This document shows, one piece after another, positions 49,231 through 60,719 of a DNA stretch of 64,000 bases; within the stretch, counting starts at the first letter, position 1, and every line of letters starts with the position of its first letter. The stretch covers positions 3,245,001 through 3,309,000 of the forward strand of contig OU342807.1 of the NCBI GenBank assembly GCA_910591455.2, in the 5' to 3' direction. The notes under the pieces are model-generated. The model searched no databases and was not told the origin of the DNA. It saw only the letters and a list, made by a program, of their open reading frames with translations. Made by a program: the position numbers and the translations under genes. The DNA comes from Pholis gunnellus (Eukaryota > Chordata > Actinopteri > Perciformes > Pholidae).

Positions 49231-49236
49231 TTTAAT
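49231..49236 (-). terminator. Poly(A) signal of deaminase-like gene A
   Basis: ATTAAA on the minus strand, set in AAAGCTTTGGCTCAGCAT. The same word with the same surroundings ends gene B (58004-58009). Confidence 0.55.
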
Positions 49237-49472
49237 GAGAGAACAGAACACGTCACAGAGGTTTAGTTTACAGTGACAGGAGTAAACACTGAGCTTCATT
49301 TACAGAAGACTTACTTTTTAGTTTTAATTTGAGACAAAATGAAAATCACCTCTGAGTATCACAAACTGTCAATGGTGGAACGTTGGCGCTTGCACTCGTT
49401 GCTTCCCTGCAGCTGCCATTACGGACCTCGAAGCCCCTTTATGAGGAGGAAACACCTTCACCCTCAGTAGTC

Positions 49473-51495
49473 TTATTTACCTTTTTTGCCGGCTACCTTC
49501 CATCCACCCTTGCCCCCTCCGCTGTTACCCTGACCCTCCACCCCTCCTGATTTACCGGCAACATTAGTGGAAACCCCTGCGTTCTTATTAATGTTGTTGT
49601 TTTTTGGGGCTGTCTTACCCTGACCACTTTGTGAGGAGGCTGAAGCTGAAGCGGATGGCAAGTTGTGGCTCGGACCAGCTTGTGCTTTGTCTGTGTAACA
49701 GAAGGGGGCGACCATACCTTCTTTATCTTTCACAGAGCAGCGTGAGCAGCTATCGGCGGTGCAACGGTATATGTTTTCCAGACCAATGCTTGATCCAAGC
49801 GTCTCAAGCGCTCCAGCTGCATTTGGCTGGAATACATCGGTAAACACATAAGCGTGGTTCGTCCACTTCTTAATCAATCTGTGTTATGCTAGTGAGAATG
49901 TTTAATGGATCTTCTTTGTTTGTACATTTGTCAACACATGGGGAAGCAAGAACGTAGAAAAGCAGGAAATCCTCTTTGTTGGTTTGATTATTTAACGTGT
50001 CAAAGTTCTGCAGAACACAGTATTCGGCGTGATTATCTGTACACTCTACTTTAGGGCACTCTTTCTCAAGTTGAGCCCATGTCATCTTAGCCTTTTTTTT
50101 ACAATTCTTCAGAACAATAGACCATTGTACTTCTTCATTAGGACACTGATTCACAACATCTTGCCATTTCAGAACTGTGGCTGCAACCATCGTCTTGCTT
50201 TTGTAAACTTCACATTTTGAAATCGACTCCTTCACTTTCAAAGAAGAGTCAGTGACTAGACTGAAGTCGTACTTCTTCTCGTTGTTGTTGTATGGGATGC
50301 TTACAGCCACACTGTACATGGCGGCGGGACTGTCAAAGGGAAGAGAAACACAAGATGTAAAGCAGATGTCATTTAAAACAGTTTGTTAATAAAGTATAGG
50401 AACCAAATTAAACTGTGGACTTCAGTCATATGTTACTCCACACATCTGTTATTGTCTCTAGTAGATTAAATATAGAAAGTCAAAATTCAATTGTTCGTCC
50501 AGAATGTTTTCTTAATATTGTGAATTATGGAAAGTCATGGAGGGTAAACAGTCTGTGATGAATGTTGTTATAGTCGTCTGTAGTCTTTTCTCTTTGCTAT
50601 GAAACACATTTTAACTTTTATTTTGAAAAGTACTTCATGAGTAATGTTTACTTCATCATCTACTGACCTTCCAGGCTTGTAGGCATCTCTATACCTGCCA
50701 AATGAAGACAGACACAACATGTCACTGGCATGTTTGATTGTTTGAACAGTTAACTAAATAACAACCGAATGAAACCAGATAATATAAATAAAAGTAAGTC
50801 ATTTAATTTATACATCACTTTTCAGGTGCAGACATCACAATGTTCTTCACATTTAAAGACAGAGAAGCAAATAAAACACAGAACAACAGACATTAAAACA
50901 AAAATAATACATATTAAATAAGAGACTAAAACTAAATCAAGTTTTAAACGACCTGCTTTTTAAAGGAGACATGAAAAACTCTGGAGTGCCACCGACCCAC
51001 AATGAAATAAGACGAGCGGTGCAGTTTTTGTGGGCGGCCTCGTTCAGACCCAACAAGCCGATCAGACCAGTTTAAAGACACAGACGCTAACATGGAGCGT
51101 TTCAGACAGAGGGGAACACAGGTCCATTAAGACAGACAGCATAATAAAAGAACGTGTTTCTTCAACATTAATGCATGTCAACATGTTCCAGTAGAAACAT
51201 GTATGAACCTGGAGATGAACACATGGCCCCTTTAAAGGTGTCCACAGTGTCTGCAGCTCTTAAACACAACGAGAGAGAACAGAACCGCAGGAACGTTGGC
51301 CGGGTTTAGTTTAGAGGAAAGAAGGATGAAGTCGATCAACCTGTCTGGTATTTAATACAAGCTGACTCACCTGTTCCAGACCTCATCAACGATTAGTTTA
51401 AGTTTGCTGTTGCTTGGTCTTTCAAAATCAGCCAAACTGTTTCCAACAGACAGCAGCAGGCCCAGCGTTACAGCCATCCAGCACAGACCTGCCAT
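49473..51495 (-). CDS. Secreted AID/APOBEC-like deaminase (SNAD-like), copy A, frameshifted near the C-terminus
   Basis: Minus-strand coding exons: 51371-51495, 50668-50694 (27 bases) and 50329 down to a stop at 49870. This gives 203 residues: signal peptide MAGLCWMAVTLGLLLSVGNS, then a deaminase-type core with HAE at residues 151-153 (ECTDNHAEYCVLQNF) and SPCVDKC at 180-186, i.e. HxE then PC-x3-C, the zinc site of the superfamily. Seven or more further cysteines suit a secreted protein. A second frame, offset by one base, continues directly from 49876 to 49473: KKWTNHAYVFTDVF matches the C-terminal strand region of copy B, followed by a Ser/Gly/Asn/Lys-rich tail. So a one-base difference near 49880 cuts off the C-terminus, or the model needs correction. 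Family: SNADs, fish and vertebrate secreted deaminases linked to immunity; substrate unknown. Confidence 0.68.
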
Positions 51496-53596
51496 CTGAG
51501 TATGTTCAACAGACATCATCAGGGATAATAATGATAAACATCACAATCTCAAAATGTTTATGATCTGCAGCAGGTTTTAAATTAACATTCCACCTGCAAA
51601 GTGTGAACATCTCATATTTAGGGTTTATGCTCATAATTAGATGCAACATTGAAATGTGATGACTAAAATGTGTCGTTCCTTATTTAAAGTTTAGTGAGAC
51701 AACAATAACGTGGAGAAATAAATACAACAATTTCTGGATTCTTGAGAGATTTGAAAATAGTTTTAAAACCTCTTAGAACCTAGCCCTATTTTGAGGCCTC
51801 GAAAATGTCATACCCATACTCCAAGGTTGCTTATCTCTCTAACTACAAGGTCTATTTGAATAATTTCAATGGAATTATAACACTAACACGTGTGAGATTT
51901 GTTCATATGTGTACATATCAGTGTATATGTTACTGGTAAATGCCGGATGAATATAACACACAGCTCAAATTGAAAATGTTCAGGTTCGCCTGAAAGAAAA
52001 TGCACTTTTATTAATTTTCTCGATTTGAAATGATGCATATACACCCAAATCAACCCTCACAAGTCATAGTACAACAGGTTAGGGGTCCGTAAAAAAGAAA
52101 TTGGCTTGATAGAGTGAAGTATGCCTGAGAAATCAAGGCCTGTGTACAGGTCAGCTGAGGTCAGCCAACATCAATTCTGATTTTGGAAGCAGCACTTATA
52201 GCTGTTTTATTGTACTTTTATATACTATATAATTATATATTTCACTTCTTTTATCACTAATAGTGTTCAATCTATCTAATACAGCAGTTTGGCATCATTT
52301 TGAGAGCCTAGGCCCTATAATAACCTGTAAAACAGGGCTGAGTTCCAGTTTCACAGACTTCCAGTGAACCTTACAGAGCCTTCTGATTGGCCGATTTGCG
52401 CCTCCGACACAGCGTTGAACGCAGAAGAGAGTGAGGAGTGTAATGATACATTCTTTGAGTTGATTGACAGAATTTTAAGCCGAAAACCGTGGCACACCCC
52501 CAAGGTTCAAACCCATTGGCCAAAACTGAAAGGCTTACCCATTCCTTATACAAGCTCACAGAGACCCAGTTTTTCACAGAACGGAGGAGAGAGACCTAGA
52601 TAGATAGATGAACATATAAATGCATCAATAGTTATCATCTAATAATATCATTTATTATTCTGAAATGGACCTTTTCTGCATAATGAGTACTTTTACTTTT
52701 GGTACTTTGATGTTAATACTTTTGTACTTTTCCCGAAGTAACACTTTAATGCAGGACTTTTACTAACAGAGTATTTCTACAGTGTGATATTGATATATTT
52801 ACATAAGTTAAAGCTCTGAGTACTTCTTCCACCACTGCGTTAACTTTACACCAAAATATTCACAACATGGAAACCGAACGTTTTGCAGTTTCTACAAAAG
52901 TTCACTTTCCAGAGAAAAGGGAACAAAAGCGTTTATCAAAGTTAAACGGGGTCAGAATCACGAGAACGCTCACCTTCAATGCTGCTGCCAACGAGATGTA
53001 AGAACCCTAAAACACAAAAGACACAAGAAACAAATGCTGAGTCACTTCCCCGACTTTATGACTCTTTTTTACTTGTGCTACTGGAACACTGTTATGTCAC
53101 AGAACATAAACATTTCAATGTTCTTTCTCGGGCTTTAACTATCAATTATTTTATTATTAAAGTGCAAATTAGTTAGTTTTTCTAATGTCGTGTGAAAAAT
53201 GTCCACAAGTTTCCCTAAAGCCAGAGGTTATTTGAAAAATGTCAAGACTAAAGAGAAAATATGTAAGAGCACCAGTGTTAAAACCATGGCTTTACTGTTA
53301 TATTATCTTTTTTGTTACTTCAAAGACATTGTTTTTTGCACATTTTGAACATCACACTGACAAATTCAAACTCCAATACATCATAAAAAAACAAGCAAAA
53401 AAGTGTCCTTGGTGCTGAGATCTGTACCGACATCCAATAGTGTTCCTCTTAAATTGACACGGCATGAAACTTATTTACACGTATTTTCTCGACCTTTACA
53501 AATGAAGACAAACTCCCCCATTTTACCTGCATGAGTTAATTTTTTTCTCCTTTGTATTTTAAGTTATAATTTGTACTAAATGTGAGATCGTATTAC

Positions 53597-53694
53597 CTGC
53601 TTTGGTGGAGAACGATGTGTATCAGCTGTTTCCTTCTCAGAGCTCAAGGTGCTGCCGCAGTGAATGCAATCAGGAGGAAATGACCTTTTTATAA
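53597..53694 (-). promoter_or_regulatory. TATA promoter and first exon of deaminase-like gene A
   Basis: TATAAAA on the minus strand at about 53687-53693, then an untranslated exon ending at the GTAATA donor (53597). A second tiny untranslated exon near 52974-52984 is possible. The ATG exon starts directly at the acceptor (ACTCAG/ATG), exactly as in copy B. Confidence 0.5.
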
Positions 53695-53859
53695 AGGAGA
53701 GCCGGACCACGAACAAACCCTCCGAGTGGCACCATGCCCTTATTTAAGCATGTCTCTGAGACACCACGTCTGAGTTATCTGATGAGGGGGTTGTCTCATG
53801 TGCCTCGCTAAAGCTACTGCAGTCTGATACACCTGCTGCAATGATGCTCCCTTCATGAA

Positions 53860-54285
53860 GGTCATGAAGTGTTCAGAGAGCGGCTCATTCAACTCTACCA
53901 TCATGTTGGAGGATGAAGTTTGTGGTTCTGTTGAACTGTGTTGTGTTTTACTGACAGGTGATAATAAAGACACTATTAGGAGCCTTTACTGGCTGTGTTC
54001 ATGTTAACCCTCTCAGTGTAGCATCACCAGTGTACCGCTACATTAAGAAGCCTAGTGTGTATTGTGAGGCTGAGCTATGTCATGAGATAAAGGGCTGTTG
54101 GATAAGTTGTAGTTTGAATTTGGGAGATTAGCAACACCTGCAGCATGGCTCCACGCCTTTATCTGGAAATGTAAAAGCATGCAGATTCACTCATGCAAAA
54201 ACATTAAAAAAGAGAGAAGACGATAGTAGAACGGTGTTATCTATAAGATACGTTGAACTGTTTCACCAGAAGATCCAAACTGTGA
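53860..54285 (-). repeat. Duplicated upstream block, copy next to gene A
   Basis: Roughly 420 bases nearly identical to 60295-60710, beginning AGGTCATGAAGTGTTCAGAG and ending around ACACGTTGAACTGTTTCACC (ATACG in this copy). Only a handful of differences were seen. A third remnant of its far end lies at about 49116-49175. Confidence 0.9.
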
Positions 54286-54289
54286 GATG

Positions 54290-57100
54290 AGGGTTGGTAC
54301 ATTGTTTGGTTCGCTCTCACTACTGTGTTGCTTTTTCCTTCTCATCCTAATGTTGACGCCTTTAAATCTTTCAAGTATTACGTCCTAACACAGACACTCG
54401 TCTCACACACATTGTGGTTTTCATAGAGGAGCGTGAGACCATTACAAAGTGGTAACATGACCGTAGGTTCTTCTTTTGAATTTTCTCCAAAATGAGAAAG
54501 ATTCAGAAGAAGGTGTTGTTAGTTAGCCGTGAGCTAACAAGTTAGCAGTCAGAGTTTAGTAAGTTCCCATGTTTAATCGACACCACAGTAAAAACACCAA
54601 ATACACCAAAATCAACCAAAATGAACGGAGCATTTCTAGTGTTGGTAGATTACTGTGATGGATTCATTCCTTTAATGATTTAATATTATTCAAACAGGTG
54701 TATTGTCTGAGAACACATAATCCTAATGAACCTGTCAAAAGGAGTTGAAGAAGTATTGAAGTGTGCCCGAACTCAACCTGTCGACTCACTAGTAATGCAT
54801 CACTGTATTCATCTTACATCCAGCTTCTCTCTTCACTTCACGTCGAACAGCGTAGAAAGAACATGTTTATACCTCTAGTCACAAAGATGAGTGACTCAGT
54901 CAGCTACGTGTGCTCTCATGCTGGGTTTGTGTTTTGGGCCGTTTGCCTCCCAGTCAACATCTGCTGAATGTCTTTGAACCGCTAATCAGTGCTGCTGCAA
55001 TCGAACCCTTAATGTATCTGCTGACCTGCAGACAGTGAGATGTGTTAGCGTGTCATTTCTCTTTTCCTGTGAACAAGGGGATAATAGGTGGTCATATATG
55101 TGAAATGGTAACCCAGTCTTACTTCAAATGTGGCCTGTGGTCTCGTATGTGGATGTCATCTTTGATCTTTTTGCGGCCCTCAACTGTCTCCTGGTCCAGG
55201 ACTTGGACCCCGTCCCGCTCGATGCTGACTGGTGTTCCAGTCTCTTCTCCAGTCTTTGTTATTTCCCTGCTGTAGTGTTCGCCACAGCTTCTGCATTTGA
55301 TGTCATACACATTCTTTATGGTGAAAGACCAGAGATGTTACGGTGTTGACAGGTTTGTGGGTGCACCAGCTGTGAGGGACACTACATCGGTGAAATGTAA
55401 GAACCCCAAAAAAGAGAATAAAGGAAACCGACAAAGGTCTGTCAACATCACAGCAAAACTGCTCAGTGTATAGACTGTGAATAGATCAGAGGTTGTCTGA
55501 ATTAGTTGAGACAGAGTAGGTCAAGTTTAATAAATATCAGCTACTCTGCTTTGTGCCCTATGCCATAGAGCTCTGATGTCCAAAATTGATGAAACATCGA
55601 GCAATGTCATTGCATTCAGTGTTGTATTTTATTTTGAAAAGTGTGGCATGTTTACTTTATTCTGAAATAGCTCCCAAAACTAATACCAGTGGTAACAGCA
55701 ACAGTCTGCCTCTGTTATTATCTGAATTCATATGTATAATAATATAAACTAGAAAATTTCGCAAGAAATTTTGACTGCCCGAAGACGTCGCAATATACAC
55801 ACACGCTGATGTTACCGGTAGTGTCGTTCAGGTTCAATTGAGATAGCGCTTCTCTCTTTTCTGCATTTTAGTTTCATACTCTTGGATTGAATCTTGTATT
55901 GGTGGGGCTTTTATTTTGAAAGGGTGGGACTGGGTGGGTGAGAGAGGGGGAGAGGAGACAGAACCATGATGTTTGACACACGTACACAGAGGTTTTTAAA
56001 TGACAGGCTCTTGTGTGTGTGTGAGAGAGAGAGAGATTGCAGAGAAAGAAAGACAGACAGACAGAGAAACAGACAAAGAGACAGAGAGACAGACAGGAGG
56101 TCTAACAATGCCTTTGACTGAATACCTCCAAGTCATGTGTGTGTGTGTGTGTCAGTGTGTAGAGAGAGAGAGAGACTGGTACCGTCTGCTTTCTTTGAGA
56201 AATGAGTGGTCAGATTTAACATGGAGTCTAATGGAGCAGTTGGTTGGAGTTCATGTCGCTCTGCGGCTCTTTGAACCAAATGTGTAAGTCTGTGGGATTC
56301 CACAGTCATGTGTCTACGACAAGGACAAGATTAGCTACTTTTCCATCCAAAAATTATGCATGAAGAGTCAAAATTGTGGAGTTAATGGCAAAAGACAAAT
56401 ATTTTTTTCACAACAATCTCAAGCTGCTCTTCACTCTAGCGGTGACATCACGCACTCTAAGCTGCGCAATACGCATCCATTATAAAGTCTGAAACAAACC
56501 CAATATTTTCTGAAACTTAATCTGTGAGTTTATGAAAACTGTGTTAGCTATCAAAATGTCTATTTGGCTCAATAAAGTCCAGCGTTTTGTCTACGTTTTA
56601 AACTTTGAATCATTTTTCTACGTTAAAGTATGGCTAGTCAATATGGGTCAAAAATTAAGTGGTTTTTTAGCTCTCTTCACGCCAAAACCTCATTCATGTG
56701 AATGGAGAAATTTTGTTCTGTTTTCTGGGATTCTCGGGAAAACCGCCGGGCGAATCTCTTATAAAAGTCATATCACACGATTCCCGATCAGGCCGCACGT
56801 TGTGGTGTACTTTTTGCGCAGGTGTTGGCAACGCTGTGTGAGGAGAAGCGTGCCAAACTTTTCTGGATAAACCTGATTAAGCCCGATGGATTATATACAG
56901 TAAAGCCACACTGAATAAATGTTGGAGACATTTAAGTCATTGTCACCTAGAATGAATAGAAATTACAGAAAAGATTTATTTTGTGAACAAGTTCTACTTT
57001 AAATATGAGATTGAATCCTAGACGTTCAGGCTCCCCTTGATGCCATCATACAAACTGCTGGAACAAACTGAAAAGATGGTAAATGCTATTTTCGCTTCCT
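54290..57100. other. Gene-free stretch between the two deaminase-like genes
   Basis: At 54423-54470 the bases ATAGAGGAGCGTGAGACCAT and the following ACATGACCGTA resemble the promoter region of gene B at 60241-60295, so this may be the leftover promoter of a lost copy. Penelope-like endonuclease pieces lie at 55119-55400. Purine-rich and (TG)n tracts lie near 56010-56180. No other coding region could be supported. Confidence 0.5.
55119..55400. mobile_element. GIY-YIG endonuclease fragments, probably Penelope-like
   Basis: On the minus strand, 55119-55310 reads YDIKCRSCGEHYSREITKTG and further on GRKKIKDDIHIRDHRP, resembling the start and end of GIY-YIG endonuclease domains in Penelope-like elements. 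On the plus strand, 55350-55398 reads CTSCEGHYIGEM, a second copy of the opening motif in the opposite direction. Both are short and broken. Confidence 0.4.
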
Positions 57101-57119
57101 TTAAACTCTAGTGTAGGCC

Positions 57120-57421
57120 ACAGACGATGAGAACAGAGCGACTGAGGGGATGAAAGTTGGCATTGTGATGGTGGAAGAAGGAGAAAACACATCGACATGT
57201 CGGTGGTCCTTGAGGAAGCAGTCATCCTGTCTGACCTGAAGGACCTACTAAGCGCCATGGCCACGCTGATGGGTTTGCTGTTTGCCCTGAACATAGACTA
57301 TCCAAAGGAACTGAGTTACACATTCAAAGTTATTCAGAAGGTCCTCATGAACATTGGTGGAGGACAGTGTTCCTCACTTGTGCGTGGAGATAAACAGAAA
57401 AAAAACGAAAGTGAAGCCTGA
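57120..57421 (+). pseudogene. 3' piece of a SAMD3-like teleost multicopy gene
   Basis: An open frame from ATG at 57197 ends at TGA 57421 with 74 residues. YPKELSYTFKVIQKVLMNIG and the nearby VILSDLKDLLSAMATLMGL are typical of the C-terminus of the teleost SAMD3-like family whose N-terminal piece lies at 48.4 kb. The middle is absent: 57.1 kb is 8 kb away and the deaminase-like gene A lies between, on the other strand. Confidence 0.5.
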
Positions 57422-58003
57422 GACTCAAATTACGACGAGTCAAGTCACGTCTCAAATTTCAGATATTAAGCAATGAAATGTTCCTGAGAAAAGTGTAACG
57501 TGTTTGAGAAACGCCTCCCTACAGGAGGGGAGTGTTTACTTGAAGTAAAGTACAACATGTGAAAACTATGCATCTTCAAAATGTCAACTTTTCATTAAAT
57601 GAGAAAAATGTGGCTCGAGTAAATAAAGTGTTTGTTTGTTAAACCCATGACTTGTTGAATGACCTGTGTGTCTTCTTATCTCATGAGATTTAGTTCCACA
57701 CACAGGTCCAGTTGGATCACTCACCAACATCACTATTTTGTATTGTATGGTGTATTACAGCATATAGTGTTGTGTGGGTGACTGTTATGTTGTAGAGTGT
57801 ATACTTCTTCACAGTAATATACAGTAAAATATGTGAGTATGCATGGTAAAGGAAAGGCTCAATTAAATAGAAAACAGATTTTACAGCTGTTTGTCCGATA
57901 GAATCTAAACTGTGTAACAAGTAGTAGTGGTGTGTGTGTGGGGGTCCTCAAATAACTGATGCACAGAAAACCCAAAATGACCAAAGTCAATGCTGAGCCA
58001 AGC

Positions 58004-58009
58004 TTTAAT
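58004..58009 (-). terminator. Poly(A) signal of deaminase-like gene B
   Basis: ATTAAA on the minus strand in the word AATTAAAGCTTGGCTCAGCA, shared with the end of gene A. Confidence 0.55.
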
Positions 58010-58853
58010 TTGCCAATGCTTTACAGAGATATAGAGAGTACAATGACATGAGTACAGTGCATATAGTGAGCTTTACCTAAATATGTTCTTTATTTCTGCT
58101 AACTGAAATGAATACAGAGTGTTCCTGCACAACGAAAACAAAACCAATTCTCACATAATGGTTTGGGTTGACAGGCTGTAACTCCGAGCTTTCCAAACAT
58201 GACAAGTCAATTTTTGTTAACATAGAAATCATCAATAAGCCCATGCAGTGGGTTGTGCAATCAGTCCAAAGATATTATTTCTAAATGTGTGTTCTGGGCA
58301 TGAACATGGGTGATGAATAGACCGATGCTGAGCGCAGTGAGACTGGAATTCTCCTGAGATGCATTCAATAACAACTCCATTTATTTCGGTGCAATCAAAT
58401 TCAATTAAAAACTCAAAATAACCCGAAGCTGCTGCGAGGGTTTTGCTAGCTGGTTGAATATTTGCTTCCACTTCGGAAGTTGGTTCTGTAGATACACAGA
58501 TGTTGTCGGTCACAACAAGCGGACGCGTGTGCTTCTAAATGACGTGCTGCGGGGATGACGTATGAGGAAGTAAGCGTCGCACTGGACCCTCGACAATGAT
58601 TTGATTTTGGATTATTGCAGAAAATAAGCTCTGTGGCAAACAAACACTTATGATACTTCCACGTTATGTTGAGGAAACTAATATTTAAGAACATGACAAT
58701 TTGTAAATGTGTGAATTTAAATTTTTTAAGCTGATAACCACAGACCTTATTTCAGACATCTAACCAAAAACACAGAAAACAGAAAACTTCAGCACGAGAA
58801 AACAGGAAGCGCAAAAGGGTATAGGACTCATTCCTGCAGCACACTTTTAGACT

Positions 58854-60041
58854 TTATATATTGTAATCAATACACGTCATTGCAACTCCACCGCCGGAGC
58901 AGCTTGTGCACTGAAAAGCACTGCCGACATGTTGCGGTTTGTAACAGCGAAATATGTTCGCAAGAGGGATTCCAGATGTTCCGAGATTTTCAAGAGCCTT
59001 TTTCAGTATTTTGTTTTTATTACTGAAGAGTTTTACTACGAAGTTACCTTTAGGCTTGAATACTTTTTCAAACACAAAGACGTGTTTACTCCAGTGTCCG
59101 TGGCTAATGACAGAATTAATCTCCTTGATGATGTTGTCGGGTTTTTTAATGTCTGTACACTTTCCGGGACAAGGGGAAGCGTAAGAGTAGATGATCAGCA
59201 AGTCACCGCCCTCGCTTTCAAGTTTCAACTTCTGCAAAACTCGCAACGCGCCATCTTCAGGCTTGTCGAGTTTTGCTACAGCCAGTCTTTTGCCGTTGTA
59301 CACGGCACCTTTTGAAAGCTCCTCTTTCACCTTTTCTTCGGGGTTGTCTGCGAAGAGTTGCTCTTCGATGTTTTCTGGGTCCTCGCTCTTGACGCTTAGA
59401 GCCATACTGAATATACCATCTAAGCTGTACCTGTCAGGAGAGAACACAACATGTTACAAGTATTCTCACTCTTTTGATACTAGGGATGAGTATCATTAGC
59501 ATTTGATCAATACTACGATTCTGATGGGTTCGGTTCTTTATAGATACTTTATAGAATTCAGAACCGGATTAGAAGTTATTTATATTATAACATCAGATTC
59601 GCTATATACACACGTATTAATATCTCACTGGAATCAAATCTAAAATGTCAATAAATGATATTCCAGAGTGAAGTTTATAAAGATTGAAGAAGAGTGTCAG
59701 CTCTTCCTCCTGTCCTCTGTGCTCCCTCTGCTGATTCCCTGCCTGCATTAACGCTGGTAGAGAGAGAGGGGGGGCTGCTGTCTCTCAGTCTACTGAAGAA
59801 TTTAAAGATGCTAACATTTAATATCCAAGATCACAGACTCTCCTTTGCTTCTGCCAAGCTAACTGCTAACCTTGATTTGAACATGCGTTAAAATCAAAAG
59901 ACGATGAGCAGTCGGGATGTTGACTCACTTATCCTTGACTTTTTGTATGAGTTCCGCAAGCTTGATCTGGTCCACAGCATCCGAACTTCCAACAGAGAGG
60001 AAGAGTACCAGCATCACAGCCATCCACCACAGTCCAGCCAT
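58854..60041 (-). CDS. Secreted SNAD-like protein, copy B, HAE motif lost
   Basis: Minus-strand coding exons 59929-60041 and 58854-59430 give 690 bases, or 229 residues with an intact frame. The signal peptide MAGLWWMAVMLVLFLSVGSS nearly matches copy A. The core keeps SPCPGKC (123-129) and the following KHVFVFEKVF, and ends with a Cys-rich stretch (FRCYK, QCTSCSGGG). At the place of HAE it has DGA (KPEDGALRVLQKL, residues 97-99), so both the zinc-binding His and the catalytic Glu are missing. The molecule should therefore not deaminate; a binding or decoy role is inference. It has two coding exons where copy A has three, and is shorter in the middle. It lies in the same orientation 7 kb upstream of copy A with a related promoter and poly(A) site. 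Confidence 0.72.
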
Positions 60042-60117
60042 CTGAATACAATTTGAAGTTTAATCATACGTTTTTCCCATTATTTATGCTACAATATGCA
60101 CATTTAAACTTGTACCT

Positions 60118-60250
60118 TTCTGGTGGAGAGAGATGTTCAATGGAGCCTCTGAAGTCGTCTTCTTCTTCTTCTTCTTCTTCTTCTTCTTCAGGTGGCAACG
60201 TGTTGCTGCAGTGAAAACAGTCAGAAGGAAGGAACATTCTTATAGAGGAG
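60118..60250 (-). promoter_or_regulatory. TATA-like promoter and first exon of deaminase-like gene B
   Basis: CTATAAGAAT on the minus strand at about 60236-60245, then an untranslated exon with (GAA)n that ends at the GTACAA donor next to 60118 (CCAGAAAG/GTACAA). The ATG exon follows, starting directly at ATTCAG/ATG (60041). Confidence 0.5.
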
Positions 60251-60294
60251 CGTGAGACCATCGCCACACCCTCAACATGGTGACCTGACCGTAT

Positions 60295-60710
60295 GAGGTC
60301 ATGAAGTGTTCAGAGAGCGGCTCATTCAACTCTACCATCATGTTGGAGGATGAAGTTTGTGGTTCTGTTGAACTGTGTTGTGTTTTACTGACGGGTGATA
60401 ATAAAGACACTATTAGGAGCCTTTACTGGCTGTGTTCATGTTAACCCTCTCAGTCTAGCATCACCAGTGTACCGCTACATTAAGAAGCCTAGTGTGTATT
60501 GTGAGGCTGAGCTATGTCATGAGATAAAGGGCTGTTGGATAAGTTGTAGTTTGAATTTGGGAGATTAGCAACACCTGCAGCATGGCTCCACGCCTTTATC
60601 TGGAAATGTAAAAGCATGCAAATTCACTCATGCAAAAAGAAATTCAAAAGAGAGAAGACGATAGTAAAACGGTGTTATCTGTAAGACACGTTGAACTGTT
60701 TCACCATGAA
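60295..60710 (-). repeat. Duplicated upstream block, copy next to gene B
   Basis: Almost identical to 53860-54285. It lies immediately upstream of gene B, as its sister lies upstream of gene A. Confidence 0.9.
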
Positions 60711-60719
60711 AAATGTTCC

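Noticed and set aside
52364..52603. 79-codon plus-strand open frame
   Set aside because: It lies in an untranslated or intronic part of deaminase-like gene A, with no motif and repeat-like surroundings.
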